Made by a program: the position numbers and the translations under genes. The notes under the pieces are model-generated. The model had not been told where the DNA came from. It ran no database searches and saw nothing but the letters and a program-made list of their open reading frames with translations. From Eulemur rufifrons (lineage: Eukaryota; Chordata; Mammalia; Primates; Lemuridae): a stretch of DNA of 64,000 nucleotides. Location: assembly GCF_041146395.1 (NCBI RefSeq), contig NC_090989.1:240426843-240490842 (forward strand). Direction: 5' to 3'. Numbering within the stretch: position 1 is the first letter of the stretch; every line of letters starts with the position of its first letter. This document shows, piece after piece, positions 39,575 to 51,780 of this stretch.

Positions 39575-41470
39575 CTTAAATAAAAACAAAAACAAGGATA
39601 AGTAAATCATAAAGTCATGTCATTTTTTACAGAAAGAACTTTGCAATTATGATAAAGTCCTGTCCTACAGCTGTGTGATCCCGGGTAAGTTACTTAACTC
39701 CTCTCTGCCTCAGTTTCCCCAATTAAGAAGTGAGGACAATTACGGCACCTGCCACCCAGGATTGCTTTAAGATGAGCTAAAACATATGTAGCACTTGGAA
39801 TAGGATGTGGCACATAGTAAGCATTTACGAACATGTATGTATAAACCCAAATAAATATTTTGGTAAATCCAGCATTAGGTGTAGAAAATGTAGATGTGTC
39901 ACAATAAAAATTTTATAGATGAAAATCTGTCAGATTAGCTCACTTTAAATCATATAACAACCTTCCAGTGCTAAAAAGATCCCACTTGTTTCAGAACTAT
40001 CTAGGTACTTGACAACTAACAATTATTCATGTGTTTTCTTATAATCCAATTATATAATTCCCAGTTTCAGGCACATTTTTCTGATTTAATCTATCATTTG
40101 GAAAGGGTTGAGTAGTGAAGGAGGTAGTGGTCTTTTCCTGGACACACAGTGATCTCAGGATCTTATTTTTAATAAAAAGCCTCTCTCCTTTAACAGATGC
40201 AGAAAAGTAGCCCTTTAAAAATTTAAGTTTACAAAAGAATGCTCTGGTGACATGCATAAGCTGTCTTCCCTAAACATCTAGACATTGTTTTCAGCTAAAG
40301 CTTTTTAAAAAAACAATCTTTAGTCATATTTAAAATAGACAGCTTAGTAAATCAAACAGCTCTCAATGCAGTGAAATAACAAGAAGGCTATTTCGACAGA
40401 CCAAAAGTGTATTTCATAAACAATATGCAAGTTGCAGCATTACCTCTGTCCACAAAATCTGCCACAAATAGCCCCAATACTGACTTGAATAGGTGAGGTA
40501 TCCAAAGCAGAGTTTTCATTCTCTATCCTACGGAGGAGATGAGTAACATATCCAAACACACAGCTGATACTCTAAAGCTTCCTCTTTTCAATTTTCCTTT
40601 AAAAATCCTCTTCTTTTCTATATCAATGATTTCATTTTAGAGGCATGCGCTGAGATCGTCTCAGGTGTAAAATAAGCTAATTAAACACACGCCACTTAGA
40701 CACTGAGATTAGCTGGAGCTCAGGTTTTCAGAGCAGAGCAACAGCACAAGTCAACCCAGGCTGAGTGGCTGCTACTCCTGAGATAAACCGAACCCGTCAG
40801 AGATTCCCGGCTGGCTGCGGATGTCTATGCTTAGCAAGAACGATTAAGCGACTCACAGCACCCAGGGGATTGTCACAATGCCCGGCCCGGCAGGAACAGA
40901 CTCAACTCCTAGGGCGCACGAATATCTCCAGCCCGAGCCGGGCTCGCCCTGCAAACTCACTGCCCGGCTCCCTGGGAGCTGCCTGCGCAAGCGAAGTTCG
41001 CCCCCAGCCGTACCCCAACTTTGCCTTGCGTGGTCTCAAACTTTCCCTGGTGGATTAATAGGATAATAAAACTAAGGGACAGACGCCCCACCTGCAAGCT
41101 TGGCTTGGAGCTGGGGTGCATTTGGGGAGGCGCTTGCACCTCATCTCCATGGGTTGTTTGTGGGCGGCTGGGGAAGGGGAGCGCCCCTCCGCGCGTCCCC
41201 CAAAGACAGGCCCTGCCCGGCGCCCCCGACTCCAGGCCAGAAGCAAGGGTGGGAGAGGCGGGGCCTCGGAAACCGCGCCCCGGAGCAGAGAGAGTTGGCT
41301 AACTCCTAGCGGGGCCTGGGGCGCCCACATCCACGGCAGAGCCACCTGTGAGCCCGCAGCGCAGCAGCAGGATGCAAGCAACCGGGATCCGAGGACTACG
41401 GCCACCGCGGACACCGCGGACACCACTGCTGGCGGCTGGCGGCTGTGGGGGCGCAACTGACGGCACTTAC
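39575..41470 (-). other. SLC24A2: SLC24A2 intron 1 (predicted, 1.9 kb)
   Basis: The interval lies between the predicted exon 1 donor (GTAAGT, starting at 41470) and the predicted exon 2 acceptor. Its upstream end is still within the CpG island. Its downstream end carries a MIR and otherwise unremarkable AT-rich sequence. No further exon was recognised; 39850-40760 holds no repeat I can name. Confidence 0.55.
39655..39845 (+). mobile_element. MIR SINE in SLC24A2 intron 1
   Basis: 'gtgtgatcccgggtaagtta', 'ctctgcctcagtttccccaa' and 'gtggcacatagtaagcattt' are a MIR. It begins about 80 bp upstream of the predicted exon 2 acceptor and lies antisense to the gene. Confidence 0.85.
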
Positions 41471-41985
41471 CGGGATCTGACAGGAGGACGCGCGCTCGGC
41501 TGGGGCCCGAGCGCGGCCCGCCACTCCGGTCCGCCGCTTCTCCGGCCCTCCGCCTCCCGGCTCTGAGGCCCGGGCTCCGGCTCGCTCTGGCCGCCGCGCT
41601 CGCCAGCCGGGCTGGGCTCAGGAGGAGACTGAGCCGCGGCGAGCCCCGCGCTCAGTGTGTGGCGCTGCCCGGCCCCCTCCGGCCCCTCCCTCTCGGCTGT
41701 GCGCGGGGAGCGGGGCCGCTGCGCGCTCGGGAGCCCTCTGCTCCACGCCTCCTGGGCGCAGAGGCGACGCCAGCAGCCGTCTCTTAGGAGATTTCTCCGC
41801 AGTGGGGACGGGGGTCAGGATTTGCAGGAGAGCAAGGGCAGAGAGGAGAAATCGCACAGGTCGGCGGCGCGGCTGATTCCCAAAGCCTCAAAGTACTGTC
41901 AACTTTGGGATCGTCTATGCCTGGACCGCCTCTCCAATTATCTGCAAAAAGCGACAGCAGTCGCGTCTTTCTTTAGGAGGCGATG
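40785..41985 (-). promoter_or_regulatory. SLC24A2: CpG island / presumed SLC24A2 promoter
   Basis: This is the only long GC-rich, CpG-dense stretch in the window, set in DNA that is otherwise AT-rich and CpG-depleted. CpG is densest at about 41380-41780. GC-box-like Sp/KLF motifs occur at 41255-41266 (GAGGCGGGGCCT) and 41161-41168 (TGGGCGGC). I see no convincing TATA box, which fits dispersed CpG-island initiation. It sits 1.4-2.6 kb upstream of the coding exon on the same strand. Short GC-rich tandem units occur near 41400-41440. Whether it also fires on the plus strand cannot be told from sequence. Confidence 0.85.
41471..41800 (-). other. SLC24A2: SLC24A2 non-coding exon 1 (predicted; 5' end not resolved)
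   Basis: On the minus strand a full consensus donor CCCG|GTAAGTG lies inside the densest part of the CpG island. This is what a first exon reading into intron 1 should show. The exon edge is 41471. The transcription start cannot be placed from sequence, so the upstream limit is nominal. No ATG occurs on the minus strand between 41471 and about 41860, so this exon adds no upstream ORF. GC-rich leader structure is likely. Confidence 0.5.
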
Positions 41986-42599
41986 CAATGTGTAATGGTG
42001 GAAAAGACGTTCAGTGAAAATGCACGGAGGCCTGCAGGACCGGCTATTCCGGTCCAGGGTTTCTCAAGTTTCGGATTTGGAGGGTTGGGACACTGGGGTC
42101 TTTAGTCTTACAGCTGACCTTTCATTGCATGGGTGATGAAACGGAGACCCAAGCCATAGTGCCATTTCCAGTTACTGTCCTCAGGACTTCCAGCCTAGTG
42201 CTCTTCCTGTCCTGCCTGGAAAGCAAGATCCCCTTGACCACAAGAAACTGAATCAGTCGTGTTGGGGATTAGAGGCAAGAATCGGGGCCAGAATAGGAGA
42301 AGATGACCCAAACGGGTAGTGAAGGAAGCCGTTTTACCCAGCCCTGTGTCAACCACCAAAGCTGCCAAGAGGTACCCACCACAGGACACTTTGGAAGCTT
42401 TCAGCATTTCCCACCCTTCTTGCCCTCCATCCTGCTTTTCTCCACCCCATTTAAAAGAGGTTCTTCATGCCTTTAGGATGGCGGTAATGTCGATTAAATC
42501 CCGAGAGCTCATTCCCGCTGACTTAAGAGTAAACTCTGTGTCCAGACCTCTCTGCTTGCTCATCCACAAGTCAAGGGAAGCCTTGGGAATTTGGAAATC

Positions 42600-42655
42600 C
42601 CGCCTCAACGTTCTGAGTAACTGGGATTACAGGTGCACACCACAGCGCTTGGCTG
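42600..42655 (-). mobile_element. Short Alu-like fragment
   Basis: 'gagtaactgggattacaggt' and 'gcacaccacagcgcttggct' match the middle of a reverse Alu arm. Only about 55 bp, with no tail or duplication. Confidence 0.6.
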
Positions 42656-42656
42656 A

Positions 42657-42890
42657 ACTTTATCATCTATACCTTTTATTTTGGAAAATTTCAAACACAT
42701 ACAAATGTAAGAAAATAGAATAATGAACCGCCATGGGGCCATCACTAGCTTGGAAAATTATCAATTCATGGCTGATCATATTTTATTTATACTTCTTTTT
42801 CTCATGCCGTCAATTTGAAGCAAATCCCAGACATCATAATATTTTCAGAAAGGAAGGAAACTATCAACCATTACTAGGATTTTGTAAAAA
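42657..42890 (+). mobile_element. Ancient interspersed repeat, family not fixed
   Basis: 'attttggaaaatttcaaaca', 'gaataatgaaccgccatggg' and 'gcaaatcccagacatcataa' belong to a repeat common across mammals. I cannot name the family with certainty. Confidence 0.5.
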
Positions 42891-45129
42891 ATACTCAGGA
42901 AACAGTTGAAATAGGCTCCCATTGACCAAAGATGGGTCAATTTGAGTATCAAAAGAGAATTGCAATTGTTTTCAAACATGTCAAACAGGATTATATCTAA
43001 AAACTCACAAAGAATTTATCACTTGATTGTTGAGGGGGAACTAGCTCTTTATTTTGAAAATTGTTTTAGTAAAAAGAAAGCAATTGTGCATTTATTCTGC
43101 CTTTCTTATACAAATTGGACCTCTGGGTTACCAATTAGGCTTTGCTCTTACCCTGCCTTTGTCTTTAACAATCCTAATCTTCCCTGAGGCAATAGATGCC
43201 TCTGGCTACACAGATTGGGGGAAAGAACATCTTGCACAAAGTTCCGCTTAAAAGAAAAAAGATTGTATTAATAATATATTTTAAATATTTTAAATATTTT
43301 ATTCCTACAACCATGTCATACTCCTCCTACCAGTACCCTTATAGATGTTATCTAGCTAACTCCCCCTACAGCCCAGAGGTGTCCCTGAGTCTGGATTTGG
43401 TAGGGAAGGGAATGAGGCCCAGATGAAGACCTCATGAGTCTGTAGGTTTTATTGGTTGGGGTTTGCACTTGGCTGTGTATAACTGAAACTTATCCTCAGT
43501 GATTGAACCAAACAAGAGTTTATTTTTCTCATGTAAAAATAAGTCTGAAAGCAGACTGTCCATGGTTTGTACAATAGTTCCATGGTGCCATCAGGGAACC
43601 CAGATCCTTTGATCTGTCTTCCTTAATGTATGGCTTTTATCCTTATGGCTACAAAATGGTTGCCTCTTTTCAGCATCACATCTGTGTTCCAGGCAGGAAG
43701 AAAGGAAAGAATGAAGCGTAAAAGGCAGAAGGCCTCCTTGTTGGGCTTTGCCTTTTTATTTAGGAATGGATGCTGTCAAAATTTCATTTACATTTCGCTG
43801 GTCACAACTTGGTCATACCAAGTTGCAAAGGAATGTAAAGAGTATTTTAACTGACTTCATAGTCACCTTTTAGAATATCAGGGTTCTCTCAGTAATAGAG
43901 AGGGGAAAATAAATGTTGGGTGAGTGACTAGCAGTATTTGACACACAGTTCCAAAGCATCTCAATGAGATCCACTGGACTAAAGATTTGGCAGTTGACCA
44001 AGAACTTGGCAATCAACTTCCATGACAGCTGAGAAGGCTAGAACTGACATCATGGTAGTAACGGAGGAAGGCATGGCCTATTTGTCCAAATCACACAACA
44101 TCTAAGCAGTAGAAGACATGAATAACACCTGTAGGTCTTCCATATTCACCAACCTTATTGCCTGGTCATGAGGAAAGAGGAGCTTCATGAGAAATTTTAC
44201 TACAATCAAAATACAAGTTATTAAACAGTAGCACTGACTAAATCTTTTGCTATGAGATTTAAGTAGTTTGATCAATGGGATTCTTTGTATAAATTATTAT
44301 ACAAATAATAATTTCATCTTTTTAAAAAAGGTATCTATATAAGTATAAACAATAACTGGCATCATATTTACCTTTCTATTAACTGTATGATTTATTTGAG
44401 CATAGAGTTTATGGGAGTCATTGGTAACGGTGAGCCCTTCTGATAATTCTGGAAAGGAGGCTTTCAAAAATCAATAAGGAAATTTAAAAATCATGGGGTA
44501 ATACTTAAGCTAATAAAGGATTTTTAAAATAAAATTGCCAAAAATAATAGTTTTGATAAGCACTCATATCATTTTTACATAGAAACTTAGAATGGTATGA
44601 TTTAAAATAGGGCTAGAACATGCACTCACCCATCTAAAATGACATCCCCACAGGGCACTGTGTCTACAATTCCAATTCCACCATTAGAAATTCATTGCTT
44701 TGGCTTTATATTTTACGACTTCAGGATTTTTTAAGGTAAATGGCTCCAGAGTTATAGCAATGATTAGCAATTTTAGATTGTTTCTGACTTGATATTCAGT
44801 CTAAAGGAAAAAAAAAATCTAGTAAATTATCACTAGGGGAGGTAAAAGAGGTATAGCTCAGCCAGGAAGTTGTGGGCAACCCAGGGACAAAATGAAATAT
44901 AGTACTCATATTTACTTTGTCAGTTTAATCACCTTGTTCTTCATTCTTTCCACATAAACCACCTATTTTTCCTGATATTACAGTCTCTAGCTTCTCTGTT
45001 GTTAAAATCTGCGGGCAATCAGGACACATACAAAGGATTCAATGTGCACAAAGCAGTAGTCCCTAACCTTGACCCTAGCTAAACATTTAACTCTGAACAT
45101 TTTAAAAAGATTCCTGACAACCACCCCTA
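42891..45129. other. Upstream intergenic sequence
   Basis: At 43440-43700, 'gcatcacatctgtgttccag' and 'caggcaggaagaaaggaaag' recall an old, widespread LTR-like repeat. The rest is AT-rich and unassigned. No coding signal. Confidence 0.4.
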
Positions 45130-45240
45130 CCCTCCTCCCCTTACAACGAGCTCCTTCAGGGCAAGAATTGGTATCATGCATTTCTCAGCATCTAGCACAG
45201 TGCTTGGCATTTGTTCAATACATATCTGCAGAATGAATTA
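45130..45240 (+). mobile_element. L2 LINE 3' fragment
   Basis: 'gagctccttcagggcaagaa' then 'agcatctagcacagtgcttg' and 'aatgaatt' is an L2 3' end. Confidence 0.8.
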
Positions 45241-45279
45241 AGATGTTGGCAAATGCAGTTACTTAAAGGAAAGTGAGTC

Positions 45280-45674
45280 AATCAGGAAGACGTAGGTTAT
45301 GCTGCAGTAACAAAAAGCTCAAAAACCACAGTGGTGTAAAACAACAAACTGTTTTCATTTCTCACTCACACTACCTGTCCTTTGTGAATTTTGCTGTGTC
45401 ATCCTCATTCCTGATCCCAAGCTGGTCACTATCAGGAACATAGCCAGTTGCCATCATAGAGAGAGAAGATGCATGGCCAATCTTGAACTTGCTTTTAAAG
45501 CTTCAGCCTGGAAGCTGAAGCATCAATGCTGCTCAGATCTCATTGGCTGAAGCAAATCACGTGGCCATATCTATTTCCGAGGGAGCAAGAAAATGCAGCT
45601 GCCCTGTGTGCTTGGGAGGAGGATGGAAAGATTTGGTGGCCAACACTAATAATTACCACAATGAGCAACAGGAT
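45280..45674 (-). mobile_element. Ancient LTR-like interspersed repeat, family not fixed
   Basis: 'atgctgcagtaacaaaaagc', 'ctcattggctgaagcaaatc' and 'acactaataattaccacaat' match a widespread old mammalian repeat in its usual order. 61640-61860 resembles the same family. Confidence 0.45.
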
Positions 45675-45875
45675 TTAAAAAAGGGAACTTACGTATTATG
45701 CACCTACCATGAACTAGAGTTGTCACTTACCTCTCTTCAATCTCATGGGTTTTATCACTATTATTATTATTACTCCCATTTCACAGATGAAGAAATTGAG
45801 GCTCAGTGAGGTTAAGCAGCTTGTCATCAAACAGCTCTCATTTGAGCCCAATTTGAACTCCGAAGCTCAAGTTCT
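45675..45875 (-). mobile_element. MIR SINE
   Basis: Reverse MIR: 'cccatttcacagatgaagaa', 'attgaggctcagtgaggtta' and 'tttgaactccgaagctcaag'. Confidence 0.85.
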
Positions 45876-47094
45876 TTCTGCTAGTCCTCATAGTATACGA
45901 TAATCCCTGCCTAAGAGTTAGTTGCATTTTTTCCTATTAGGATTATATACTTAAGTGGTTCCTATAGATTTCTTCTACCACCAGCTGGCCCACATCTAGG
46001 ATAACTGTTTTCTTCCTAAGAGGATTCATTTTGCTTATTTAAAAGTCACAGGTGTAAATATCAAAATAATATCCTGGTGTTCTATGAAAAGATTCTCTTC
46101 AGGTCTCCAGACCTGCGCTGGTTTTGTTTTCCTTTGCATTTGGCTCATTTTTGGACCAGCAGCTTTTCCCTTCCAGTTCAGTGAAAACCATAAAAGCAGA
46201 AAAAAAAAATATCTGTGTGGTTGAGGGATGCAAGTACAGGCTTCTTTGCTTTGGATAGCAGTTTCTGCAATGGCACTTAAAGCCACACAACCAAATTTTT
46301 GCTCTTTCTCCTTATTTATCTGAGAGGTGAGAAGTGATGAATGTCTATTATTTTTACATTAGGAACAGAAATTTTTCTGATCTTAAGTGCCCGGGAAGCC
46401 CCCAGATTAAGATTCTCTTTGCCACACCAGCTCAGCTTCACTGCTCCTGAGCACCAAGACAGGGCACAGTGCTGAGGCGAGGGCTCGCAGGAGGGGAGGA
46501 GGGCAAGAGTGTGGTCTATTGATTTTCTCAAGGGACTTGGAGTCTGAAACCTTGGCTGTCTTCCTGGTTCCAGCAGGGACTTCCTGAGTGACCTCCAGGG
46601 CGCCCCCTTGTCTCTCAGAGCCTCATCAACAAGGAAATAAGGATAAATAATATTGGCAAAAGCAGACACTCTGGGGAAGAGGGTACAGAGTGGCGGCAGC
46701 CCGCTTGAAAGGCGAGCAAGGAGCACTTCTTATTAATAGCTCAAAAACATTGTGCTCCAGCTGCCTTCTGTCTTAAGCTACCCTCTCTCTTTACCTAGCT
46801 CTGGTTCGGAATTTCAATGTAAAATAAAGATCAAACTACTAGGACAGAGGAGCCATTTGCCTTGAGCCTCAAAGGGAGGACAAGCCAGAAGGAACGTGCT
46901 GCTTGCCGTGTCTATGGTTGTTGAATGCTGAAATCAAGTATTTGTTTTATTTCAGTTTATACAATTATTAAGATTATTCAGTTTATAAAATTGAAATGAA
47001 TGTGTCACTAATCATTTTCCCAGTTCAGTGGAGGTGGGGTTCTCAAGTTGTTCGTTTTGAGTAAGCTTCCCCCCAGCCCTCCACATAGTGTGTA
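45876..47094. other. Upstream intergenic sequence
   Basis: No gene or repeat recognised. Confidence 0.45.
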
Positions 47095-47215
47095 CAGCCG
47101 TGGTGGGGGCGGTGGGGGCGTCTCAGCATCGCAGTACCTCGTGAGCGGGCTTCCCTGGCCCAACCCTGGGCTTCGCTTCGGGTAATAAACCTGTGCGATG
47201 TTCCTGCTCACCGCC
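47095..47215. other. Small CpG-rich patch upstream of the gene
   Basis: About 120 bp with around ten CpGs in an AT-rich setting, including two GGTGGGGGCG-type units and 'cttcgcttcggg'. It is followed by an AATAAA at about 47184. It could be a fragment of an LTR or a decayed small CpG island. Confidence 0.4.
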
Positions 47216-48169
47216 TTCCCAAACTGGCTTTTGTTGGTACTAATAGTGACGGTTTCTCTTCTACCTGCCGCTCTTTTTGCTTATCTTGCCATTTGTTTGG
47301 AACTAAGATGGGAAGCTAGGTGATATATATTGGGACCCTGACATACTCCAAATATTACTATAAGGCTTATATTGAAAAGCAGCCATTCTTTCTCCCTGCA
47401 AATCCTGCTTCCTGGTCTCGAGAAGCAACCATAGTCAAAGGTTTTAGCTGTTTTGTTCTTTTAAAGTTTTTGTTTCCTGGTATGTATCACCATCTTTTCA
47501 AGTAGTGGGGTCACTTTGTTATCTCTTGATTTTTCTAATTTGGGCGTTATCTGTTGAATTCCTGTCCTGGAAGAGGAGGACTCTTTCCTCTCACAATATC
47601 CCCTCTGACTCCTACTCTGAAGCCTTCATCTCGGCATACTCCCTCCCCATCCTGCCGATATATTATAATAGTTGTATCACTATTTTGAATAAGTAGTCAC
47701 TGTTTACATCTTTTAATTATGTAAATACAATCATCAGTGGAGCTGCACAGGATACTAATGCACCACAAACTCTCTGATAGAACCAGACATTTCCCCTCAA
47801 TGTTTCAGACATGTCAGTAGATCTCCCAGTTTCTTGTTTTCCTCCTTAGGAGACATCACCCCCAGAGCCTGGGATCTCCCGCTGCCAAGTGGACTGACAG
47901 CTTTCTAGGCCTGCTGCATGCTCCTCATCCTGGGAATTCCCTGTGTCTCTCGGTGATGCAAAAACCCTGTTTCCTGAATCCGCTCTCTTATTTACTCCCT
48001 GGCTTATTGGAGCACAGCCTCCAGTGTCTCCCCCAGAATGGGGCATAGAGGGAGAATTTTTTAATCCTTGTGTGTCTTTGATGTCTTTATCCTACTCCCA
48101 TACTCTATTCAAAGTATGGCTTTGTGTAAATTTCTAGGTTAGGAATTGTCTTCCCTCCAAATCCTTAAG
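47216..48169. other. Upstream intergenic sequence
   Basis: No gene recognised. The right part may belong to the LINE listed next. Confidence 0.4.
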
Positions 48170-48373
48170 GTATTTCTTTCTTCACTGTGTTTGATGTTTC
48201 ATTGTTGCTGTAGAGAAGCCTGACACCATTTGAATTCCTGGTCTTTTTTGATGGGACCCGTTTCTTGTTTTGAGAAGACTTAAAAATTCTCTTTTTATTC
48301 ACAGTGTTCTAAAACTTCATGATAATGTGCCTTGGAGTAGATCTTTCCTCATTCATTATTTTCTGCCTAGAAA

Positions 48374-48413
<40 letters not shown>

Positions 48414-48695
48414 TATATATATATGATTTGTTTTTCTGTATACTTAAAAAATAATTTTCTTCTCTTCATTTTTCTTTTCTTTCTGGAATCTCTATTATTT
48501 TGACATTGACCTTCCTTACCTGGTATCCTCTAATTAAGACTTTTTCTTTTTTCCATGTTCCAGCCATCAATTTTATCATTTAACCCTTCTAGCAGTAAAA
48601 AGTTTTATCACATTTTTAATTTTTAAAAAGCTCTGTCTTATTCTTTGCATATTTCTTTTATATAGAGTTTCCCATCTAGTAGCTTTTCTTATATC
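48170..48695 (-). mobile_element. HAL1/L1M-like LINE, ORF1-type region, reverse
   Basis: 'cttcatgataatgtgccttg', 'ttctttctggaatctctatt' and 'agctctgtcttattctttgc' are the reverse complement of the old L1/HAL1 ORF1 region. An AT microsatellite interrupts it. Confidence 0.6.
48377..48424. repeat. (AT)n(AC)n microsatellite
   Basis: AT run with a short ACACAC interruption, then AT again. Confidence 0.95.
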
Positions 48696-48830
48696 TCTAA
48701 GATAATGTAAGCTTCATGAGGCTATGGACTTTATCTGTTTTGTTCATTACTTTGTGTTCAATGCCTAGAACAGCGAGTGCCAACTATGGTAGGTGTTCAA
48801 TAAATATCTTTGAATGAAATAAGAATATTT
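48696..48830 (+). mobile_element. L2 LINE 3' end
   Basis: 'taagcttcatgaggctatgg', 'caatgcctagaacagcgagt' and 'ggtgttcaataaatatcttt' plus 'gaatgaa' are a clean L2 terminus. Confidence 0.85.
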
Positions 48831-49448
48831 ACTATAGCTTATTGCACATTTTCTTCTGCTCCCTAAAGTTTCTGTTTCCTACAATTTCCTTTTTACTATT
48901 TGTCCTGGCCTGATTTTCATATCACAGGCCTAAAATGTCTGGTGAACTTTGATGTCTGTTGATAACCATGAATGAGGCACTATAGTGCTAATGGAAAGGT
49001 CTTGCTTCGACGTGGTCTGGCAAGTAGAGGGCTTTACTCTAGGGTAAGCAGGTGGAGACTCAACCGTTTCATTGCTGGAAACACAAGTGTCAGTATCTGT
49101 ACATAACTTCTCTTAGGCTGATTCATTTTCCCAGAGGGAAAGCTCCTCTCTGACCTATTTGTGCTCGGCTGCCAGCCGTATGGGAGCTGAGCTAGAAAAG
49201 AGGTTGAGGGAGTTTCATTATTCCTTTTATAGATTTTAGGGTAGCTTAGCTTATCATTGACTTCCACTTTGCCTGATGTCCCAGAACATCTCTGGTTCAG
49301 CTTCTTCAGAGATTGACATCCAGCCTTTTGCCAGGCAGGAAGCAGCAATCTCCTGGCCACACAGGATGGGGAAGGGTATTTAGATATCTAATCACATATT
49401 TAAGATTTTCAGTCAAGCTTCCTATTTTCAGCCCCATCTTACACCTCT
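48831..49448. other. Upstream intergenic sequence
   Basis: Nothing recognised. Confidence 0.5.
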
Positions 49449-49562
49449 GCTCTATTAGTTTCCTATTGCAGCTATAACAAATTACCACAAACTCTGTGTC
49501 TTAAAAATAACATAGATTTATTATCTTATAGTTCCGTAGGTCAATAGTCTTTGTATGGACTA
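49449..49562 (-). mobile_element. MLT1-like MaLR LTR fragment
   Basis: 'tattagtttcctattgcagc' and 'acaaattaccacaaactctg' are the reverse MLT1 terminus. Only about 110 bp. Confidence 0.75.
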
Positions 49563-50379
49563 GTTCTTTCCTTGAGGCTATATGTTATTTATATATATAA
49601 TTGAATCTTATTTTTTTTATCCAATCTGAGATTAAATTTCACTTAATAAATTAGTTTATCCATTTTACTTATGGTTGTTTGAAATACGTTTTATCTTAAA
49701 TTTGTCATCTCATTCAATATTATTTATACTTTTAATGCTTTCTCGCTTTCTGTCATTTGTTCTTTTGCATAATATGATTACATTTGTATTTGTTGATTTG
49801 TCAGCTTTAGATAATAGTATTGATTTATTGCTAAAAGCACAAGGCCATTTATGAACTTCAACTTCCTTGTATATCCCTTTCCCCTGTGTAGAGCAAAATA
49901 ATCCCTACAGCCATATTTAGCCTTAGTCCTGTACTGCGTAAGTTGCATACCCCATCTACTTCTTTCAAAATATCACTTTCTCATTCACGTGGCTTTTATA
50001 TTAATTGACATCTTGGTTAGCCAGATTTAATTATTAAGTCAGATTTAATTATTAAGGGCCTATAAGTGAGATCTTTCATATTGATAAATCTTTCTATTGC
50101 TTTTATGTATGAATAGTAAGTTTGATCAAATCCTTTATATAACATACACACAGACACTTCATAATTGTAGACACTGTTCCACTGCCTCTTTCTGTCATCT
50201 AGTATTGCTAACATAGAGAAACATGTATCCATAATTTTTTCTACTTGCTTTTTCTGCTCGCGTGCCTCAAATATTCTTTTCTTTATCTTTAAAGTTTTGT
50301 AACACAAATGCCAAGGCTCAGTGAGGCTCTATAGCTACAGCTAGCCATACTTATTTTTTTTTTCCTACAAAAAGGTATG
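49563..50379. other. Upstream intergenic, AT-rich
   Basis: Possibly old L1M sequence in reverse, but not firm. Holds the tandem duplication listed next. Confidence 0.35.
50022..50057. repeat. 18-bp tandem duplication
   Basis: cagatttaattattaagt is repeated immediately as cagatttaattattaagg. Confidence 0.92.
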
Positions 50380-51359
50380 CCCTTTCTTTCTGAATCTTAC
50401 TTCATTATGGTTAAACAAATATATGCTTGTTTATTTTTTCTGTTTCTGGTTTTGTCATCTTGAGGAACAATTACAATTATGCACACATCATCTCTGCAGC
50501 TACCATCTCTATTGTCTCCTCCCTCGCTTCCATCTTTTTGTTATATTTCATTTCATTTTGTAAGATTTTCAAAGAAAGCCTGTTCATATTTCATTGAATT
50601 TTTAAAATAAGTTTTATTCTACTTCATGCTGCTTCTAATAGGGCTTTTATTTTTATTGTTTCTATTAGTTTTAGTGTATTCAATTTCTTTCCTCAACTCT
50701 CTTAACTCATCTTTTCAGCTCCTATAATCTCATTTCTCCAATTTGATCTCTTTCATCCATTCTTTTGGCTTTATTTCTTTTAACCACTTAGAAAAAGCCC
50801 TTGTCATTTTCATTTCTTTGAAAGTATGATGAAGTGTTTGTCTGGTATTTTCTTCTGTTTCCTAAAGTAATTCTTCTTCTGTGTATTATTTATCTCCCTT
50901 TTGCGTGTGATCTTTCGTCCTCCTCCTCCACCAAGTTCTAAACATATCTATTTGGTAGAATTCATGTTGTGTCCTTTACTTAATTTTTATCTTTGTGGTG
51001 AGTTGTCTACAGGCTTGCATTTGGCTTACAGAGACTGTAGAGAGGGTTGGGAGGTGAGGAATGAGGAGTCAGATCTGGCAGCTTAAAGCCACGTATGGCA
51101 CAAAACCTACAGACCCTGTGCCTGAGCCAGGTTTCTCCTTAACTTTTAGCCTCCCTTGATCGCAGTGAGAAGCTCATCTAGGTGAGCTCACAGCGTTCAG
51201 TCTCCCTTTGTGGTCCATGATGAAGGCTAATAGATCACAGAAGTTTTGTGTTTAATAATGTGGTGTTTATTTCTGTCTGGTCCGCTTTGGTCAGCACCAC
51301 AGAGCTGCTTCATTCCCCCCACCCCTTTCATCACACGCCAGTTTTTTTTTTTAATGTAA
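50380..51359 (-). mobile_element. Possible HAL1/L1M remnants
   Basis: T-rich text such as 'ccaatttgatctctttcatc' and 'gtttgtctggtattttcttc' resembles reversed old L1 ORF1 up to about 50930. The remainder is unassigned. Confidence 0.3.
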
Positions 51360-51780
51360 TGTATTAGTTTCCTTGGGCTGCTGCAACAAATTACCACAAA
51401 TTTGGTGGCTTAAAGCACCAAAAATTTATTCTTTCACAGTTCTGGAAGCTAGAAGTCTGGAATCAAGGTGTTGGCACAATCGAGATCCTTCATCGTCCCT
51501 TCCCGGCTTCCGTGGTTCCCAGCAATGCTTGGCATTCCTTGGTTTGCAGGGCATTGCTCCTTTCTCTGCCTTCTTCCTACGGCTTTCTTCTCTGTGTATC
51601 TCTCTGTATCCTCCTCTCTTCTTATAAAAACGGTGGTCATTGGATCTAGAGCCCACTCTATATCTCGGGTGGTTTCTACTTCTGGAATGATCCTTAACTA
51701 ATTTCATTTGCAAAGACATTACTTCCAAAAAGGATTGATTATATTCTGAGGTTTCAGGTGAGCATGAATGGGGAAGGTAT
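51360..51780 (-). mobile_element. MLT1-like MaLR LTR, long copy
   Basis: Starts TGTATTAGTTTCCTTGGGCT and 'caacaaattaccacaaattt'. It passes 'ttcacagttctggaagctag', 'ggtggtcattggatctagag' and 'cttaactaatttcatttgc'. Reverse of an MLT1 LTR, most of its length. Confidence 0.85.

Noticed and set aside
41055..41460. Long open frames (up to about 130 codons) on both strands of the CpG island
   Set aside because: GC-rich DNA has few stops. The frames overlap each other on both strands, have repetitive A/G/P/R content and match no family.
46316..46726. A 136-codon minus-strand open frame
   Set aside because: No recognisable domain, no splice or promoter context and ordinary intergenic composition.
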